Positions 1 through 8,729 of a DNA stretch of 36,403 bases are shown piece by piece. Source of the DNA: Oscillibacter sp. (GTDB lineage Bacteria; Bacillota; Clostridia; Oscillospirales; Oscillospiraceae); the NCBI GenBank assembly GCA_003522105.1, contig DPGF01000055.1, forward strand, positions 1 through 36,403. Direction: 5' to 3'. Position 1 is the stretch's first letter, and each line of letters starts with the position of its first letter. Made by a program: the position numbers and the translations under genes. The notes beneath the pieces were generated by a model. The model saw nothing but the letters and a program-made list of their open reading frames with translations, ran no database searches and was not told the origin of the DNA.

Positions 1-570
1 ACCGGCAACGGCACCGTCAAGGACGCAAAGGACGAGCTGTTCCTCGCCCTCCGCGAGAATATGAGCATCCGCCGCTTCGCCCGCATCGCCGACGGCTTCT
101 CCGTCCCCTATGTCCACATGAAGGGCAAGATCGGCGTTATCGTCAACCTGACCGTCGAGGGCTGCGACGCCACCGAGATCGGCAAGGACATCGCCATGCA
201 GATCGCCGCGCTCAACCCCCGCTTCTGGGACAAGAGCCAGGTCACGCAGGATGTTCTTGACGAAGAGAAGGAAGTTCTGCTCGGCCAGATGGCCAACGAC
301 CCCAAGATGGCCGGCAAGCCCGAGCAGGTCAAGGAAAAGATCGTCATGGGCAAGCTCAACAAGTTCTATGCCGAGAACTGCCTGCTTCAGCAGGCCTTCG
401 TCAAGGACGGCGATGTCTCTGTCGAGCAGTATATGAACAACGCTGCTAAGGCGCTGGGCGGCAAGGTCAGCTTCAACACCGCTGTTCGCTTCGAAAAGGG
501 CGAGGGCATCGAGAAGAAGCAGGAGAACTTTGCGGCTGAGATCGCTTCCATGGTCGGCGGCAACAAGTAA
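1..570 (+). CDS. tsf: Elongation factor Ts, C-terminal part (5' end outside window)
   Basis: EF-Ts is the guanine-nucleotide exchange factor that recycles EF-Tu in the cytoplasm. The reading frame is open from base 1 and stops with TAA at 568-570, so about 189 C-terminal codons are present. Recognisable EF-Ts segments are ENMSIRRFAR, then GKDIAMQIAALNP, then KLNKFYAENCLLQQAFVKD near the C-terminus. Codon use is strongly biased to C-ending codons, as expected for a highly expressed translation gene. rpsB would be expected upstream. The usual downstream pyrH is absent; a terminator and an RNA gene follow instead. Confidence 0.95.
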   Translation, partial: TGNGTVKDAKDELFLALRENMSIRRFARIADGFSVPYVHMKGKIGVIVNLTVEGCDATEIGKDIAMQIAALNPRFWDKSQVTQDVLDEEKEVLLGQMANDPKMAGKPEQVKEKIVMGKLNKFYAENCLLQQAFVKDGDVSVEQYMNNAAKALGGKVSFNTAVRFEKGEGIEKKQENFAAEIASMVGGNK

Positions 571-591
571 TCCGTCTTTCGGAAGAGATAA

Positions 592-625
592 AAAGAGGTT
601 CGACTTTGGTCGAACCTCTTTTTTG
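592..625 (+). terminator. Intrinsic terminator after tsf
   Basis: A perfect hairpin (AGAGGTTCGAC / GTCGAACCTCT type arms) is followed by a run of T. It lies about 20 nt after the tsf stop and separates tsf from the RNA gene downstream. Confidence 0.9.
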
Positions 626-701
626 TCCATACATGGCAAACAAAAAGCTGCAAGACTTAAAAAATTTACAATTTCCTAACGTGAATATTTTTGTGCATAT
701 C

Positions 702-730
702 TTGCATATTCGTTTTTCGTGGTGTATAAT
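702..730 (+). promoter_or_regulatory. Sigma-A-type promoter of the OLE RNA-oapA-dxs operon
   Basis: TTGCAT at 702-707 and TATAAT at 725-730 are separated by 17 nt. Predicted transcription start is about 737. The flanking sequence (about 640-735) is AT-rich in an otherwise GC-rich region. No open reading frame with a ribosome site begins within 600 nt downstream, which fits a promoter for a long untranslated RNA. Confidence 0.85.
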
Positions 731-736
731 ATGACC

Positions 737-1395
737 GCTAAGCAGCGGTGCAGTATCCTAGTCGGAGCTGCCGGTTCCTAAGAAGGGCCTAAAAATCCTT
801 TAAAGGGCACAACTGTGAAGCCTTTGGTGCTTGCTTCTTACGCCCAGTTTGGGGTGGGTGCTGAAGGGAGGCAAAAGCGAAAGCTGCGCCTGCGGACTCC
901 GGGCGACCCCTAATGGCATAGGGGAACCGACCCTGTTTCTGCGGAGACTCGTTGCTGTGCCGGAGCGGACTCCCGGTTTCGGGTATTGACTTCGGTACGG
1001 GACGGGATATGAACCTGCATTGCGGTGCTACCCGGCTTTTATGCCGCGAACGCTGTGTGCAGCGTAGCCTGCCTTGCGTGGGGAATCCGGATAGGAGAAC
1101 AACGTGCAGACTCTGGCCAAGAGCGAGGCACGATCGCTCCTTGAAATTTTTCCTGCAAAAGAGGATAAGAACCGGTATGACTCCGGGGTGGAAATCACCT
1201 AGGCTGTCGTAAGGGCAGCAAAAGGGTTACAGTGCGGACTAAGTGGCAATCGGGTACCTCGTCTGGTAACAACGGGGTGCAGCGTCTAAGGGGGAACCGC
1301 CTCCATCGGTAACGAGAGGTGCGCTGTGGGGAAAGCCAACCCGACCTATGCCGCAGGATTACCTTTTGCTGCTGCCGCTGATTAGCATGATTAAA
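737..1395 (+). ncRNA. ole: OLE RNA (ornate, large, extremophilic RNA)
   Basis: About 650 nt follow a strong promoter, contain no supported coding sequence and are rich in GC-clamped inverted segments, as expected of a large folded RNA. The identification rests on context and size. OLE RNAs of Bacillus halodurans and clostridia are about 600 nt. They lie directly upstream of the gene for the membrane protein OapA, and in many species are followed by dxs, a tlyA-type methylase, nadK, argR and recN; the same order is seen here. Known OLE RNAs form an abundant membrane-bound ribonucleoprotein linked to ethanol, cold and Mg2+ stress. The 3' end is approximate, just before oapA at 1401, and there is no terminator, so processing or read-through into oapA is inferred. 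I could not run a covariance model. Confidence 0.88.
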
Positions 1396-1400
1396 AAGAA

Positions 1401-1988
1401 ATGACCTTGGAGAAAAGAGAATTGGAAAACGAAGAAGACCGAAAGCCCAAGAAAACGGAAAAGACGCCGAGCCATGCGCGCTGGGTCGCGCGCGTGTTCC
1501 TGATCGCCATGTCGCTCTCTGCCGCGATGAGCCTGTGTTCCGGCGCGGTACTTGAGGACGCGGGCTATGTGAGCGCAACGCTGATTTTGCTGCTTTTTAT
1601 CCTGCTGGGCATCATGTTCGACATTATCGGCGTCGCCGTGACGGCGGCGAATCCAAAGCCGTTCAACTCGATGGCCGCGCACCGCGTCAAGGGTGCGAAG
1701 GAGGCACTTTATCTGATCCGCAACGCGGAAAAGGTCGCCTCGTTCTGCAACGACGTGGTCGGTGATATTTGCGGTATCGTCAGCGGCTCCACGGCGACCG
1801 TCATTGTTGTGCTGCTGCAGCAGAGCTTCGGCTGGCGCAGCATCGTTGTATCCACGGTGGTTACGGCGCTGATCTCGGGGCTGACCATCGGCGGCAAGGC
1901 CATCGGCAAGAAAATTGCCATGAAAAAGAGCAAAGATGTCATCTACCTGACGGCAAAGGTGCTGTCGGTGCTGCACCTTGGCAGATAA
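1401..1988 (+). CDS. oapA: OLE RNA-associated membrane protein OapA
   Basis: The 195-aa protein has a charged N-terminus (about residues 1-28) and four likely membrane segments (about 31-49, 57-83, 122-141, 146-166). Its basic, polar central stretch between TM2 and TM3 holds HRVKGAKEALYLIRNAEKV and FCNDVVGDICG, the pattern I associate with OapA. OapA binds OLE RNA at the membrane and is needed for the complex's localisation and stress function in B. halodurans. The gene lies immediately 3' of the RNA and 14 nt before dxs. The ATG at 1401 has a weak ribosome site. An in-frame TTG at 1422 sits 9 nt after GGAG and is a real alternative start. Confidence 0.85.
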   Translation: MTLEKRELENEEDRKPKKTEKTPSHARWVARVFLIAMSLSAAMSLCSGAVLEDAGYVSATLILLLFILLGIMFDIIGVAVTAANPKPFNSMAAHRVKGAKEALYLIRNAEKVASFCNDVVGDICGIVSGSTATVIVVLLQQSFGWRSIVVSTVVTALISGLTIGGKAIGKKIAMKKSKDVIYLTAKVLSVLHLGR

Positions 1989-2002
1989 AGAAGGAATTCG
2001 CA

Positions 2003-3850
2003 TTGATTCTTGAAAAGATCCATGATCCAAATGATATTAAATTATTGAACGCCCCTCAAACGCAGCTTTTATGTACAGAGCTGCGTGAATTTTTGATGAC
2101 GCATGTTTCACAGACGGGCGGGCATCTTGCCTCGAATCTCGGCGCGGTCGAACTGACGGTTGCCATTCACCGCGTGTTCGACACGTCACGCGACCGGTTG
2201 GTGTTTGACGTGGGACACCAGTGCTACACGCATAAGATCCTGACCGGACGGAAAGAGCGTTTCGATACGCTGCGTCAGTACCGCGGGCTTTCGGGATTTC
2301 CGAAGCCGTACGAGAGCGAGCATGACGCTTTTATTGCAGGACATGCTTCCAACTCCATCTCTGTCGCGCTCGGCATGGCGCGGGCGCGAACCTTGCAGCA
2401 ACAGGACTACTCCGTGCTTGCCCTCATTGGTGACGGCGCGCTTTCCGGCGGCCTTGCCTACGAGGGGCTGAACAACGCCGGCTCGTCCGGCGAGCCGCTC
2501 ATTGTCATTCTGAATGACAACGGCATGTCCATCGACGGCAACGTCGGCGCGGTGAGCGAGCATTTGGGACTGCTGCGCACCAAGCCTGCGTACTATGAAT
2601 TCAAAAAAGCCTATCGTGATGCACTCGACCGCAACGCGGCGGGGCGCGCGCTGTATGAATTTAACCATCACCTGAAAACAAACATCAAAAAGGCGCTGCT
2701 GCCGAACTCTACGATGTTTGAGGACATGGGCTTTACCTATCTCGGCCCTGTGAACGGACATGATGTGGAGCAGCTTACCAATACGCTCAAGTGGGCAAAA
2801 GAACTTAAGTGTCCCGTACTTTTACACGTACACACAAAAAAGGGAAAGGGCTATCCGCCCGCCGAGCGCGAGCCGGAGCGCTACCACGGCGTCAGCAAGT
2901 TTGACCCGCGGCTGGGAATGCCGCGCGAACGCGGAAAGGATTTTTCTGCTGTCTTTGGCGAAGAACTCTGTCGGCTGGCGAAAGAAAACAAAACCATCTG
3001 CGCCATCACTGCCGCAATGCGCGACGGAACGGGCCTGCATGATTTTTCCGAGCAGTACCCGGAGCGTTTCTTCGATGTTGGCATTGCCGAAAGCCACGCT
3101 GTTGCGATGGCTGCGGGCATGGCCAAGCAGGGGCTTACACCGGTCGTGGCAATTTATTCGAGCTTTTTGCAGCGCGCCTACGACCAGCTTGTCCATGATA
3201 CGGCGCTCTCCGATCTGCACGTTGTCCTTGCGGTAGACCGCGCGGGCATAGTCGGCGCGGATGGGGAGACACATCACGGTATTTTTGATGCATCATTTCT
3301 TTCGGAGATTCCCAATATGACGGTGCTGTGTCCGTCGAATTTTGCAGAGCTGCGCACGATGCTCGAGCGCGCGGTGAATGAGATCAAAGGACCTGTTGCT
3401 GTCCGCTATCCGCGCGGCGGCGAGGGGGCATATCAGGCTGACAGCGGGCGGGAAAATCTTGCTGTGCTGCGCGAGGGCGGCGACATCACCCTCTGCGCAT
3501 ACGGCACGATGGTCAACAATGTGCTGGACGCGGCGGAGCTCCTTGCGCAGCAGGGGATCTCGGCGCGCGTGGTGAAGATCAACGCGATCTCTCCGCTTTA
3601 CGACCGCGATATGCGCGAGGTCATCGGCAAAACCCGGGCGCTGCTGGTGGCGGAGGAATGCACCGGTGTCGGCTGCATGGGGCAGCGCATGGCGGCGATC
3701 CTGGGGTGGAACAGAATTTCGCCGGAGCGGATCGAGCTGTGCAATCTCGGCAAGGTATTTCCGGCACAGGGGACGATAGAGGAACTGTACCGTGAATTCG
3801 GACTGGACGCGGAATCATTGGCAAAGAAAGCTGCGGAGGAGCTGCAATGA
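2003..3850 (+). CDS. dxs: 1-deoxy-D-xylulose-5-phosphate synthase
   Basis: This thiamine-diphosphate enzyme condenses pyruvate and glyceraldehyde 3-phosphate in the first step of the MEP isoprenoid pathway. The protein is 615 aa, close to the family norm. The N-terminal domain has GGHLASNLG (39-47), DVGHQCYTHK (69-78) and the ThDP/metal motif GDGALSGG with NDN (143-173). The central transketolase-type domain has GIAESHAVAMAAG with the catalytic Glu. The start is TTG at 2003, placed 7 nt after AAGGA. The reading frame stays open upstream through oapA, but that extension is not Dxs-like. The stop overlaps tlyA by 4 nt (ATGA), indicating translational coupling. Confidence 0.95.
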   Translation: MILEKIHDPNDIKLLNAPQTQLLCTELREFLMTHVSQTGGHLASNLGAVELTVAIHRVFDTSRDRLVFDVGHQCYTHKILTGRKERFDTLRQYRGLSGFPKPYESEHDAFIAGHASNSISVALGMARARTLQQQDYSVLALIGDGALSGGLAYEGLNNAGSSGEPLIVILNDNGMSIDGNVGAVSEHLGLLRTKPAYYEFKKAYRDALDRNAAGRALYEFNHHLKTNIKKALLPNSTMFEDMGFTYLGPVNGHDVEQLTNTLKWAKELKCPVLLHVHTKKGKGYPPAEREPERYHGVSKFDPRLGMPRERGKDFSAVFGEELCRLAKENKTICAITAAMRDGTGLHDFSEQYPERFFDVGIAESHAVAMAAGMAKQGLTPVVAIYSSFLQRAYDQLVHDTALSDLHVVLAVDRAGIVGADGETHHGIFDASFLSEIPNMTVLCPSNFAELRTMLERAVNEIKGPVAVRYPRGGEGAYQADSGRENLAVLREGGDITLCAYGTMVNNVLDAAELLAQQGISARVVKINAISPLYDRDMREVIGKTRALLVAEECTGVGCMGQRMAAILGWNRISPERIELCNLGKVFPAQGTIEELYREFGLDAESLAKKAAEELQ

Positions 3851-4671
3851 GCAATAAAACAAGATTGGATGTGCTGCTCGTTGAGCGCGGACTGGAGCAG
3901 ACCCGTCAGCGCGCGCAGGCGATGATCATGAGCGGACTCGTCTTTGTAGACGGGCAGCGTGTGGACAAAGCGGGTACCGCCATTCCCAACGACGCGCAGG
4001 TCGAGGTGCGCGGGAATACCCTGCGCTATGTGAGCCGCGGAGGATTCAAGCTTGAAAAAGCCATGACGACCTTCGGACTCAGGCTCGACGGCTGTATCTG
4101 TGCCGATATCGGCGCCTCGACCGGCGGCTTTACGGACTGCATGCTGCAAAACGGCGCGACAAAGGTCTACGCGGTCGACGTCGGTTACGGTCAGCTTGAC
4201 TGGAAGCTGCGCTCAGATGAGCGCGTGGTGTGCATGGAACGCACAAATGCGCGCTACTTGGACCATGAGCAAATTTCCGATGAATTGGATTTTGCCAGCA
4301 TCGATGTGTCGTTCATTTCCCTCAAGCTCATTTTGCCCGCGGTGCACCGCGTGCTCAAAGCGGGCGGGCATGTTGCCTGCCTCATCAAGCCCCAGTTTGA
4401 AGCGGGGCGCGAAAAGGTGGGGAAGAAGGGCGTCGTCCGCGACCCGGACGTACACCTTGAGGTGCTGGAAAATTTCTTGGATCATGCAAAGGATTCTGGC
4501 TTTACAGTGCTTGATATTACGTTTTCTCCTATTCGCGGGCCTGAGGGGAATATCGAATACCTCGGCTATCTTGAAAGCGGCGATTGGGTAGAAAAGACTT
4601 TTGATCTGCGTGCCCTTGTCGAGCAGTCGCACGCGGCGCTCGATCATGGGAAGGAGGGCGCAGGATGCTGA
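3847..4671 (+). CDS. tlyA: TlyA-family rRNA 2'-O-methyltransferase (YqxC type)
   Basis: This SAM-dependent cytidine 2'-O-methyltransferase of rRNA is often annotated as 'hemolysin'. The 274-aa protein has an N-terminal S4 RNA-binding domain (about 6-65). An FtsJ-like fold follows, with RGGFKLEKA carrying the first catalytic Lys (68), the SAM loop DIGASTGGFTDC (88-99), SIDVSFISL and LIKPQFEAG, which supply the other tetrad positions. The gene overlaps dxs by 4 nt and nadK by 7 nt inside the operon. Position modified and species of rRNA cannot be read from the sequence. Confidence 0.92.
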   Translation: MSNKTRLDVLLVERGLEQTRQRAQAMIMSGLVFVDGQRVDKAGTAIPNDAQVEVRGNTLRYVSRGGFKLEKAMTTFGLRLDGCICADIGASTGGFTDCMLQNGATKVYAVDVGYGQLDWKLRSDERVVCMERTNARYLDHEQISDELDFASIDVSFISLKLILPAVHRVLKAGGHVACLIKPQFEAGREKVGKKGVVRDPDVHLEVLENFLDHAKDSGFTVLDITFSPIRGPEGNIEYLGYLESGDWVEKTFDLRALVEQSHAALDHGKEGAGC

Positions 4672-5546
4672 AAAAGGTCATCTTATGCCCCAACCCTTAT
4701 CGTGATGCACAGCTTCGCATCGCCAAGGAAGCCAAGCGCGTGCTCGACGAGGTGGGCTGCCCGAACGTTGTCTGCCTGCCGTTCAGAAATCAGGAGAGCC
4801 CGGAGGGTTATGGGCTTACCATCGAGCCTTTGCAGCAGGAGCTTCGCGGTGCAGACCTGATCATTGCCTTTGGCGGCGACGGAACGATCCTGCACTTGTC
4901 AAAGACAGCTGCGCACCGCGATATTCCGGTGCTGGGTGTCAATCTCGGCAGCCTTGGCTTTATGGCTGAACTTGAAAGCAAAGACCTCTCGCGCCTGCGC
5001 GACTTGTGCGACGGGAAATATGAGGTGGAGAGCCACATGATGCTCGATGTGAGCGTTCAGCGCGACGGACGCGTGATCTACTCCAACCTTGCGCTCAATG
5101 AGGCGCTCATTGCACGCGGTAATATTTCGCGCGTGATCCGGCTTCAGATCTTTACCGAGCAGGGAAAGCTTGTGGATGTGGCGGGCGACGGCGTCATCGT
5201 TGCAAGCCCGACCGGCTCAACGGCATACTCTCTTTCGGCGGGCGGCCCTGTGGTCGAGCCGACGGCGCGGAACTTCATCGTTTCGCCCATCTGCGCGCAC
5301 AGCGTGCATGCCAACGCCTATGTGCTTTCGCCTGAGCGGGTCATCACCGTGCAGACGGAGAAAAACAGCTATAAGCCCGTCCTTTTGAGCGTGGACGGCG
5401 GGCGTGCGTTTTCGCTGCGCAGCGGCGACAGCATCGAAGTGCGCCGCTCGAAATTTGACACTAAGCTCGTCCGGCTGAGCAAACGCAGTTTCTGCGAGAT
5501 CTTACAAAAGAAAATGCTGATGGGAGGAACCAGCAATGAAGAATGA
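4665..5546 (+). CDS. nadK: NAD kinase (ATP/polyphosphate-NAD kinase)
   Basis: It phosphorylates NAD+ to NADP+ in the cytoplasm. The 293-aa protein carries the kinase signature FGGDGT (69-74), the NE motif in LALNEALI, and the NAD-binding GSTAYSLSAGGP. A Rossmann-like N-terminal part precedes an all-beta C-terminal domain. Translation probably couples to tlyA upstream (7-nt overlap) and to argR downstream (11-nt overlap). Confidence 0.95.
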   Translation: MLKKVILCPNPYRDAQLRIAKEAKRVLDEVGCPNVVCLPFRNQESPEGYGLTIEPLQQELRGADLIIAFGGDGTILHLSKTAAHRDIPVLGVNLGSLGFMAELESKDLSRLRDLCDGKYEVESHMMLDVSVQRDGRVIYSNLALNEALIARGNISRVIRLQIFTEQGKLVDVAGDGVIVASPTGSTAYSLSAGGPVVEPTARNFIVSPICAHSVHANAYVLSPERVITVQTEKNSYKPVLLSVDGGRAFSLRSGDSIEVRRSKFDTKLVRLSKRSFCEILQKKMLMGGTSNEE

Positions 5547-6003
5547 GAGACAGGAAAAGATCCTTGCGATCATTGCCGCTTCGGCGATCGAAACGCAGGA
5601 GCAGTTGATCGACAGTCTGCGCGAGGAGGGGATCTCCTGCACGCAGGCAACCATCTCCCGCGATATCAAGCAGCTCCACCTGATTAAAGAACCGTCCGGC
5701 AACGGCACTTACCGCTACGCTGTTTCCACACAGAAGATGCGTCTCAACCTGGCAGACCGCTTGCAGACCATTCTGCGCGAGAGCATTGTTTCGGTCGATT
5801 ATGCGCAGAATCTGGTGCTCATCAAGACGATGTCCGGTCTTGGCCCTGCGGCCGGCGCGGCGTTCGACGGAATGGAGATCTCTTCCAAGGTCGGCACGGT
5901 GGCGGGCGACGACACGGTGCTGATCGTGATGCGTGAGAATGAGTCTGCGGCCGAGCTCTGCGAGGAGATCGCGGACATGCAGAAGCAGCGCCAGACCAAG
6001 TAA
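5536..6003 (+). CDS. argR: Arginine repressor ArgR/AhrC
   Basis: This arginine-sensing hexameric regulator represses arginine synthesis and activates catabolism in relatives. The 155-aa protein has an N-terminal winged helix-turn-helix (about 1-70, with TQATISRDIKQLHLIK as recognition region). The C-terminal arginine-binding/oligomerisation domain holds GTVAGDDTVLIV. No arginine genes lie in the window. Its place between nadK and recN is conserved among Firmicutes, so it probably acts in trans. Confidence 0.95.
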   Translation: MKNERQEKILAIIAASAIETQEQLIDSLREEGISCTQATISRDIKQLHLIKEPSGNGTYRYAVSTQKMRLNLADRLQTILRESIVSVDYAQNLVLIKTMSGLGPAAGAAFDGMEISSKVGTVAGDDTVLIVMRENESAAELCEEIADMQKQRQTK

Positions 6004-6031
6004 GAAAAGTAAGTTTGCAGGAGAATGAGCG

Positions 6032-7717
6032 ATGCTTGAGCTTTTGCACATTGAGAATATCGCCATCATTGAGCGGGCAGACATTCTGTTTGGTGGTGGA
6101 TTCAACGCACTCACGGGCGAGACCGGCGCAGGTAAATCCATCGTGATCGACGCGCTCGGCGCGGTGCTTGGGCAGCGCACATCGCGCGAGCTGATCCGCA
6201 CAGGTGCGGAAAAAGCGTTCGTCAGCGCGGCGTTCAGCGCGGTTCCGGCAGAGCTTCCGGGACTTGCGGAAAATGGGTTTGCCCCGGAAGAGGACGGAAC
6301 GCTCCTTTTGCAGCGCGAGCTGTACACTGACGGGAAAAACGTCTGCCGTGTGGGTGGACGGCCGGTGACGGTGGCGCAGCTCAAGCGCATTGGCGCGAGT
6401 CTGCTCAATATCCACGGCCAGCACGATGGGCAGCAGCTGCTCGACGAAGAGCAGCACCTTGTCTATCTTGACCGATTTGGCCGCGTGGAAGGGGAACTGG
6501 GCGCCTATCGCGCGAGCTATGATGCCATGCGGGAGACGCGCCGTGCCATCGATGCGCTCAGAATGGATGAAGCGGAGAAGGCGCGCCGCGTCGATATGCT
6601 GCGTCATCAGATCGGCGAGCTTGAGCGCGCGGAGCTGCAGGAGGGGGAGGAAGAATCGCTCCTTGCCCGCCGCAATATCCTGCGCAACGGAGAGAAGTTT
6701 CTCTCCGCGGTCTCGCGGGCAGATGCCTGCCTGAACGGCGGAGACGAAGGGCTTGGCGCGGTGTCTGCCATCAAGGAAGCGGAGGATGCGCTGCACGGTC
6801 TGCGCAGTCTGGGCGATGAATTTGTTGAACTCTCGGATCGATTGGAAGCGCTGCGCTGTGAAGCGTATGACCTTGCGGAAACGATCCGTGATAAGAAAGA
6901 TGAATACGACTTTTCTCCCCAGGAGCTTGACGCGGTGGAGTCCCGCTGCGACCAGCTCTACCGGCTGAAAAAGAAATACGGCTCAAGTGTAGAGGAAATG
7001 CTCGGCTACCTTGAAAAATCACGCGAGGAACTCGACCGCATCGAGTATGCGGACGATCGCGTGGAGCAGCTGACGCAGACGCTGCAAAAGCAGGAAAAGG
7101 CCGCGCGCCAAGCGGCGCGAACGCTGTCTGAGTGCCGCCATACTGCGGCGAAGGAACTTGAAGAACGCATTTCCCGGGAATTGCGCGAGCTTGATATGCC
7201 GAAGCTTCGTTTTTCCATCGATTTTCAGGAGAAGGAGCTTTCGGAGGACGGCACAGATGCGGTTGAATTTTTGATGTCGGCCAACGTGGGTGAAACGCTG
7301 CGGCCGATCCAGAAGATCGCGTCCGGCGGTGAGCTGTCGCGCATCATGCTGGCGCTCAAGAATGTGCTGGCTGAGCAGGACAGCGTGATGACCATGGTGT
7401 TCGATGAAGTTGATACCGGTGTTTCGGGAAGAGCTGCACAGCGCGTGGCGGAAAAGCTCGCCAAGCTCTCACGCACAAGGCAGGTGTTGTGCGTGACGCA
7501 TCTGCCGCAGCTTGCGGCGATGGCGGACACGCACTTTGGCGTGGAAAAGGGCGAAGAGAACGGCAGAACGCTTACAAAGGTCGTGTCGCTCGACCGCGCC
7601 GCCCGCCGCAGCGAGATCGCCAGATTGAGCGGGGGTGACCACCCGAGCGAGACGATGATCGCCGGCGCGGAAGAACTGCTCTGCGCGGCGGAACAGTATA
7701 AAAATCAACTTCTGTAA
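6032..7717 (+). CDS. recN: DNA repair protein RecN
   Basis: RecN is an SMC-like ATPase that tethers DNA ends early in double-strand-break repair. The 561-aa protein has Walker A GETGAGKS (29-36), a long coiled-coil middle (about 150-370), the ABC signature ASGGELSRIMLALK, and Walker B MVFDEVDTGVSG, with a D-loop and HLPQLA switch after it. It begins 28 nt after argR with GGAG upstream and closes the OLE-dxs operon before a terminator. Confidence 0.95.
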   Translation: MLELLHIENIAIIERADILFGGGFNALTGETGAGKSIVIDALGAVLGQRTSRELIRTGAEKAFVSAAFSAVPAELPGLAENGFAPEEDGTLLLQRELYTDGKNVCRVGGRPVTVAQLKRIGASLLNIHGQHDGQQLLDEEQHLVYLDRFGRVEGELGAYRASYDAMRETRRAIDALRMDEAEKARRVDMLRHQIGELERAELQEGEEESLLARRNILRNGEKFLSAVSRADACLNGGDEGLGAVSAIKEAEDALHGLRSLGDEFVELSDRLEALRCEAYDLAETIRDKKDEYDFSPQELDAVESRCDQLYRLKKKYGSSVEEMLGYLEKSREELDRIEYADDRVEQLTQTLQKQEKAARQAARTLSECRHTAAKELEERISRELRELDMPKLRFSIDFQEKELSEDGTDAVEFLMSANVGETLRPIQKIASGGELSRIMLALKNVLAEQDSVMTMVFDEVDTGVSGRAAQRVAEKLAKLSRTRQVLCVTHLPQLAAMADTHFGVEKGEENGRTLTKVVSLDRAARRSEIARLSGGDHPSETMIAGAEELLCAAEQYKNQLL

Positions 7718-7737
7718 AGTGAGAAGGCTTTGCAGAT

Positions 7738-7762
7738 AAAAACGCCGAGCCGCGGCGTTTTT
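7738..7762 (+). terminator. Intrinsic terminator after recN
   Basis: AACGCCG (7741-7747) pairs with CGGCGTT (7753-7759) and is followed by five T. It ends the long OLE-dxs-recN transcription unit and lies only 20 nt before the next start codon. Confidence 0.8.
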
Positions 7763-7781
7763 CCGAAGAAAGGAAACATAG

Positions 7782-8729
7782 ATGAACGAATTTGCTGAGC
7801 GCATCGAGCGGGATTATCCGGTGCGGCACAAGGAAAAAGAAAAGGTGAACTTCCGCACGTGGCTCGTCCACACGCTCAAGGAGCTTGGCTATTCGCCGCG
7901 GCTCGAAGGCGGAGCGTCGGCGCTCACCATGGGTGGAAATATGACGAATGTGGTCGTCGGCGACATTGAAAGGGCGAAGATCGTGCTGGCGGCGCATTAC
8001 GACACGGGCGTGCGGGAGATCCTGCCGCCGCTTCTCTGCCCGACAAGACCGGCGACGTTCCTCTTATATCAGGCACTGTTCCCGTTTCTTGTGATCGCGG
8101 TAAGCTTTCTTGTTTCGTTCGGCGTGACGTTTGCGCTGAATCTTCCGAACATGACGCTGCCGCTTTTTCTGCTGTTTTTGATCGTGGCACTCTTTTATCC
8201 CAAATACGGCAAGAGCGAGCGGGACAACCTCAATGACAACACCTCCGGTGTCGTTGCGCTGCTCGAGGTGGCGAAAACACTGACCCCACGCTACCGCGGC
8301 GAGGTGTGCTTCCTCTTCCTTGATGGCGGCACGCAGGCGTCGAAGGGGGCGAAGGGACTTGTCCGCGCGCACCCTGAGCTCAAGAAAAAGAGCGTGATCG
8401 TACTCGACTGCGTGGGTGAGGGCGATGAGCTTTTGATCCTGCCGGGCAGAACGAGCCGCTGGAACGACAGCCTGCTCGATACGATTCTCGAGAATTTCAG
8501 CAACAGCGAGAAAAAGACCTGTTTTTTGAAAACGGACGGCCTTGTCTATTACCCGTCGGACAACCGTGCGTTTGCCGGCGGCACAGCCATCTGCGCGTGC
8601 AAAACGGTCAAGGGTTTTGGCCGCTGTATCCTGCCGCGCCGCGCAAAGGAGATCGACGAGGAGAATCTTTCTCTTTTGTGTGACGGCCTGTGCAAACTTG
8701 TGACATATTACCGTCCGCAAAACGCTTGA
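7782..8729 (+). CDS. Membrane-inserted M28-like peptidase homologue, catalytic residues missing
   Basis: The 315-aa protein has the frame of an M28 zinc aminopeptidase. AAHYDTG supplies H72 and D74, NLNDNTSG supplies D152 and VLDCVGEG supplies D209. However, the usual acidic pair after FLFLD is DGGT (181-184), and the final SDH motif is SDN (259-261). At least three expected catalytic or metal positions are therefore changed. Two hydrophobic segments (about 92-118 and 122-140) are inserted between the first and second ligand motifs, so it is probably membrane-bound. Its start (ATG after AAAGGA) follows the recN terminator closely. No partner gene suggests a substrate. An inactive or altered-function homologue is my inference. 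Confidence 0.75.
   Translation: MNEFAERIERDYPVRHKEKEKVNFRTWLVHTLKELGYSPRLEGGASALTMGGNMTNVVVGDIERAKIVLAAHYDTGVREILPPLLCPTRPATFLLYQALFPFLVIAVSFLVSFGVTFALNLPNMTLPLFLLFLIVALFYPKYGKSERDNLNDNTSGVVALLEVAKTLTPRYRGEVCFLFLDGGTQASKGAKGLVRAHPELKKKSVIVLDCVGEGDELLILPGRTSRWNDSLLDTILENFSNSEKKTCFLKTDGLVYYPSDNRAFAGGTAICACKTVKGFGRCILPRRAKEIDEENLSLLCDGLCKLVTYYRPQNA

Noticed and set aside
952..1212. 86-codon open frame on the plus strand inside the OLE region
   Set aside because: No ribosome site, unusual Arg/Cys-rich composition and no family resemblance; the region is explained by a structured RNA.
1359..2030. 223-codon minus-strand frame opposite OLE RNA and oapA
   Set aside because: It is the mirror of oapA codons, rich in His/Arg/Gln, with no ribosome site; typical of GC-rich antisense frames.
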